Shown here one piece after another: positions 6,276-9,459 of a stretch of 9,459 nucleotides of DNA. Each line of letters begins with the position of its first letter. The first letter of the stretch is position 1. The position numbers were made by a program, and so were the translations under genes. The notes below the pieces were generated by a model. The model had not been told where the DNA came from and ran no database searches. It worked only from the letters and a program-made list of their open reading frames with translations. Source of the DNA: Chamaesiphon sp. (lineage in GTDB: Bacteria > Cyanobacteriota > Cyanobacteriia > Cyanobacteriales > Chamaesiphonaceae); contig JAJAZF010000624.1 in the NCBI GenBank assembly GCA_026785875.1, forward strand, positions 1 through 9,459. The letters run 5' to 3'.

Positions 6276-8324
6276 GTGGAGAAAAAGTCATGTCAGCAAG
6301 TAGGTTGGCGAACCTGGAAATTCGCTCGGTATTTATTACTATTGTCCTACTACTCGATCGGCATTTCTCTACGCCCTGTACTCGCTGATCCAGTACCGAT
6401 CGCTGTCAGTTCGACTCCAGTTCGCTCGTCGGCACCTTTGACTTATACCATAGTTCAGAACGATCCCCAAGGTGCCCCTACGACCAATATCGCAGCACCA
6501 AATGGGACGGTCGAACTAAATGCCGAGCAACAAGAATTCAATAATAATACTCAGGTAATCACCGCCAACGGGAAAGTCGTCCTCCGCTTCAATAAAGCCA
6601 CACTTCAGGCCGATCGATTGCGCGTCAATCTCAAAACCAAAATTGCGATCGCCGAAGGCAATGTCTCACTACTTAGGGGTCAACAAATCCTGTATGGGAC
6701 ACAGTTTGAATACAACTTTGAAGACGATCGAGGAAGTATCCTAGAGGCGCGGGGAGATATTTATCAACCGACACTAGTATCGGATCTTAATATCATTCCT
6801 AGAGCAGGTACACCCACTCCCGCCGCCGTCGTTGAACGAACATTTACTGAGCCGCTACTGAGCGATCGATTACGCAACGACCAACCAGTGACGAGGATTG
6901 AAAATACTGGCTCTACCGGAATTAATACCAGCGATCGCAATATTGACTATCAGCCAGTACCCAAATCCAGTGGGACGATTAACCGTCTGCGCTTTCAAGC
7001 TGACAAAGTTGACTTCTTTGGCGATCGAGTCACGGCTGAAAAGATTAGAATTACTAACGACCCTTTTTCACCTCCAGAACTGCAAGTAAAAGCCGATCGA
7101 GCGCAATTTAAGACTGTTAATAGTGAAGAAGATGAGGTGACAGCTAGCAATGCGCGAGTTACGGTAGAAAACAATTTTGATGTGCCGCTCTTTCGCGATC
7201 GGTTAGTGTTAAATAAAATCGGCAAAGAGCCTAATCCTTTTAACTTTGGCTATGAGGATCGAGATCGGGGCGGTTTCTTTGTTGAGAATACCTTTTATCC
7301 AGTTTTCGATCCGAGATTTCGGATGACAATCACTCCTCAGTATTTTATCCAACGTGCAGTTACTGGGTTGAAGTTTTTTGATGGCTCTGCATTTGGAGTC
7401 AAAACAAATATTGAAGGAAATCTCGGCTCAGATACCACAATTCAAGCTTCGGCTGCATTAACAGGTTTAAATCTCAATAAATTGAGTGATAATTTTCGGG
7501 GGAAGGTTGGTGTCAAACAAAATCTCAGTTTGTTAGGATATCCCCACCAATTTACTGGAGAAGCGGTTTATAGACAGCAGGTTTTTAATGGCTCTCTGGG
7601 AAACCAAGATGTTCAGTCTAGTCTCGGTGGTGTTTTGACTTCTGCTAATATTCCACTTGGCAATACAGGCGTTAACTTTGATTATCAAGTTGGCGCACAG
7701 ATGATTAATGCTAATACAGATCGTCAAGATCTCCTAAATCCGATTCGCGCCAACGATCTGATTACACTCAATCGCTATCAGACAGTAGCCAACCTGGGTA
7801 AAAGTTTTCGCCTGTGGGAGGGAAAGAGTCTCCCCGCAGATAGTAAAGAGACTTATAATTATAGTCCGATTCCAGTCGTTCCCTATCTCCAGCTCAATAC
7901 TGGAATTCAGGGAGCATATAATGCTTATAGTAATGGAGAAAATCAATCATCTGTCGGCTACAATGTCGGAATTCAAGGGCAGTTTGGTAATTTCTCTAAA
8001 CAGACTTTTGATTATACAGGATTTAACTTAAACTACTTTCAACGATTTAGGGGTAATGGTTCCCCATTCTTATTCGATCGATTAGTAGACAATCGGATCT
8101 TGTCAGCCGGAATTAACCAACAAATTAGCGGTCCATTTAAATTAGGGATTCAGTCATCGGTCAATCTAGATAACGGACAACAAATTAGTACTGATTATTA
8201 TATAGAATATAGCCGTCGCACTTATAATTTTATTATCCGTTATAATCCAATTCTAGGATTAGGTTCGGTCGCGTTTAGATTGAATGATTTTAATTGGGAT
8301 GGAGTAGCCCCAAGGTTTTAATGT
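6276..8324 (+). CDS. lptD: LptD/OstA-like outer-membrane LPS-assembly protein (DUF3769-type)
   Basis: The gene starts at GTG and encodes 682 residues counted through the last sense codon, or 681 if the stop is at 8319-8321. LptD inserts lipopolysaccharide into the outer leaflet of the outer membrane, fed by the LptA bridge. A basic N-terminus and hydrophobic helix (19-32) ending at VLA-D (35-38) form a signal peptide. A LptA/OstA beta-jellyroll repeat follows (about 76-160: NGTVELNAEQQEFNNNTQV, then ITANGKVVLRF). A flexible P/T-rich linker (about 175-235) and a second OstA-like stretch (about 236-315: RLRFQADKVDFFGDRVTAEK) come next. From about 330 to the end alternating beta strands form the barrel, and the last residue is Phe (DGVAPRF), as in outer-membrane barrel signals recognised by Omp85/BamA. 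Cyanobacterial LptD homologues are shorter than proteobacterial ones (near 780). It probably shares a transcript with psbI. The symbol reflects homology; activity is inferred. Confidence 0.85.
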
Positions 8325-8384
8325 TGATGGTCGATCGCTAAGACTACTCCCGAACCTGTGTCAAATTAGGCATCTAGGGTAGGG

Positions 8385-8408
8385 GGTGGATGGTGGATGG
8401 TGGATGGT
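8385..8408. repeat. Short tandem heptamer repeat (GGTGGAT)3
   Basis: Three perfect GGTGGAT units (8385-8405) and a partial fourth lie 64 bases after the lptD-like gene. The class is the same as the TTGACAG array at 3824, but the unit is different. The rest of 8322-8503 has a 5-bp hairpin CTCTT-GATT-GAGAG and an A/T-rich run just before rsmB; no clear terminator or promoter is seen. Confidence 0.75.
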
Positions 8409-8503
8409 GAATCATGATGTCTCTTGATTGAGAGGTCAGGGAGTATTAAATACAATGGTCAAAGTTTACCTGAAAGTTAACATTATATTATTTTTTTCGT
8501 CCT

Positions 8504-9459
8504 ATGAATCCTCGTCAATTAGCCCTATTTGCACTCAAGGATTTAGAGACTGGTAGCTTTACAGATATCGTAGTCGATCGATTATTGACTAAGTTTCAAC
8601 TATCAGATGTCGATCGACATTTATTTACAGAATTAGTCAATGGAATTGTCAGGCGCAAACGATCGCTAGATGCGATTATCGATCGATTAGCCAAACAACC
8701 CGCTCATCGTCAACCACCCAATCTCAGACAACTATTGCGACTGGGACTATATCAACTCCGCTATCTCGATCGCATCCCTGATTCTGCGGCTGTCAATACC
8801 ACTGTAGATTTAGCCAAAGCTAACGCTCTGACTGGTTTAGCTGGAGTAGTAAATGGGATTTTGCGTCAATATATTCGACTCGAAAATCAGGGGGAAGAGG
8901 TACTAAATCTACCTGAAGATCCGATCGGTCGTCTGGGTACTTTATACAGCTTTCCTGACTGGTTAGTCGCGCAGTGGTTGGCAGAGTTGGGCGCGATCGA
9001 AACCGAGCAATTATGTCAAGCTTTCAATCAAGTACCGAGTATCGATCTACGTGTCAATCTTCTGACAATCGATCGAGTTTTACCAGATGCTCCGCTTACA
9101 GAGAGACTGCAACAACACCGCACCAAATTAATCGAGCTGTTTCAAACGGCTGGAATTGAAGCTATTCCCATTCCCAATCTCCCGCAAGGATTGAGATTCG
9201 TCGGTAATGTTGGGGCGATTAGTCAATTACCTGGTTATCAAGCAGGATTGTGGACGATTCAAGATAGTAGTGCTCAACTTGTCACTCATTTACTCGATCC
9301 TCAGCCACATGAGATAGTTATTGATGCTTGTGCTGCACCAGGCGGAAAGACTACCCATATCGCTGAATTGATGGGCAACACCGGACAAGTTTTAGCATTA
9401 GATAAAACAGCTTCACGGTTGAAGAAATTGCAACAAAATCTCGATCGATTGCAATTGGA
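8504..9459 (+). CDS. rsmB: 16S rRNA (cytosine-C5)-methyltransferase RsmB (Sun/Fmu), 3' end cut by window edge
   Basis: The reading frame begins MNPRQLALFALKDLE and is open for 318 codons to the window edge with no frameshift. RsmB methylates C967 of 16S rRNA (E. coli numbering) with S-adenosylmethionine. Residues 1 to about 130 are the NusB-like RNA-binding domain (RHLFTELVNGIVRRKRSLDA, LLRLGLYQLRYLDRIPDSAA, GVVNGILRQY). The Rossmann methyltransferase domain starts near 225, with SAM motif I DACAAPGGKTTHIAELM at 274-290 and VLALDKTASRLKKLQ after it. The two catalytic cysteines of the family lie beyond the edge and cannot be checked. No Shine-Dalgarno sequence precedes the ATG; an A/T-rich run (8481-8497) does. 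Full family length is about 430-450 residues, so roughly 70% is present. Confidence 0.95.
   Translation, partial: MNPRQLALFALKDLETGSFTDIVVDRLLTKFQLSDVDRHLFTELVNGIVRRKRSLDAIIDRLAKQPAHRQPPNLRQLLRLGLYQLRYLDRIPDSAAVNTTVDLAKANALTGLAGVVNGILRQYIRLENQGEEVLNLPEDPIGRLGTLYSFPDWLVAQWLAELGAIETEQLCQAFNQVPSIDLRVNLLTIDRVLPDAPLTERLQQHRTKLIELFQTAGIEAIPIPNLPQGLRFVGNVGAISQLPGYQAGLWTIQDSSAQLVTHLLDPQPHEIVIDACAAPGGKTTHIAELMGNTGQVLALDKTASRLKKLQQNLDRLQL

Noticed and set aside
8301..8350. GGAGTAG/CTACTCC inverted repeat spanning the end of the lptD-like gene, considered as a terminator
   Set aside because: Only 7 bp with a 36-nt loop and no T-tract; likely chance.

Overview
The window looks like cyanobacterial chromosome. 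The HIP1 octamer GCGATCGC was found at least seven times by eye, and its CGATCG core occurs in nearly every gene. There is a psbI gene for a photosystem II subunit, a cyanobacterial-type LptD/OstA (DUF3769-like) outer-membrane protein, and an LrtA-type hibernation factor. Heptameric short tandem repeats sit between genes, as is common in filamentous and colonial cyanobacteria. The genus cannot be fixed from the sequence alone.

Layout from left to right. (1) The 3'-truncated hpf/lrtA gene is on the minus strand, behind a leader of about 200 nt with two hairpins. It diverges from thrB (homoserine kinase, plus strand). The 465-base gap between them holds the lrtA leader, a TGTGA-N7-TCACA palindrome and a C-rich repeat that abuts the thrB start. 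(2) Positions 2118-3009 hold the wreck of an AAA+ ATPase gene joined to the 3' part of a TPR/membrane-protein gene. At least two internal deletions and a frame change are visible. (3) A PNPOx-family flavoprotein gene stands alone, followed by a 344-base gap with a heptamer repeat, an inverted repeat, an extended -10 promoter and a possible leader stem-loop. (4) A 611-residue periplasmic N-acetylmuramoyl-L-alanine amidase comes next, then the tiny psbI (39 codons), and 38 bases later the 681-residue lptD-like gene, started at GTG behind a good ribosome binding site. (5) After a short gap with a second heptamer repeat, rsmB (16S rRNA m5C methyltransferase) runs off the right edge.

Functionally the genes are mostly housekeeping: ribosome hibernation and rRNA modification (hpf, rsmB), threonine synthesis (thrB), envelope construction (amidase, lptD) and photosystem II assembly (psbI). 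The amidase-psbI-lptD stretch is co-directional and may be partly co-transcribed. No mobile element, CRISPR array, tRNA or rRNA was recognised. I see no convincing novel multi-gene system. The points most worth a second look are the eroded AAA/TPR locus, the structured lrtA leader, and the psbI-lptD pairing.
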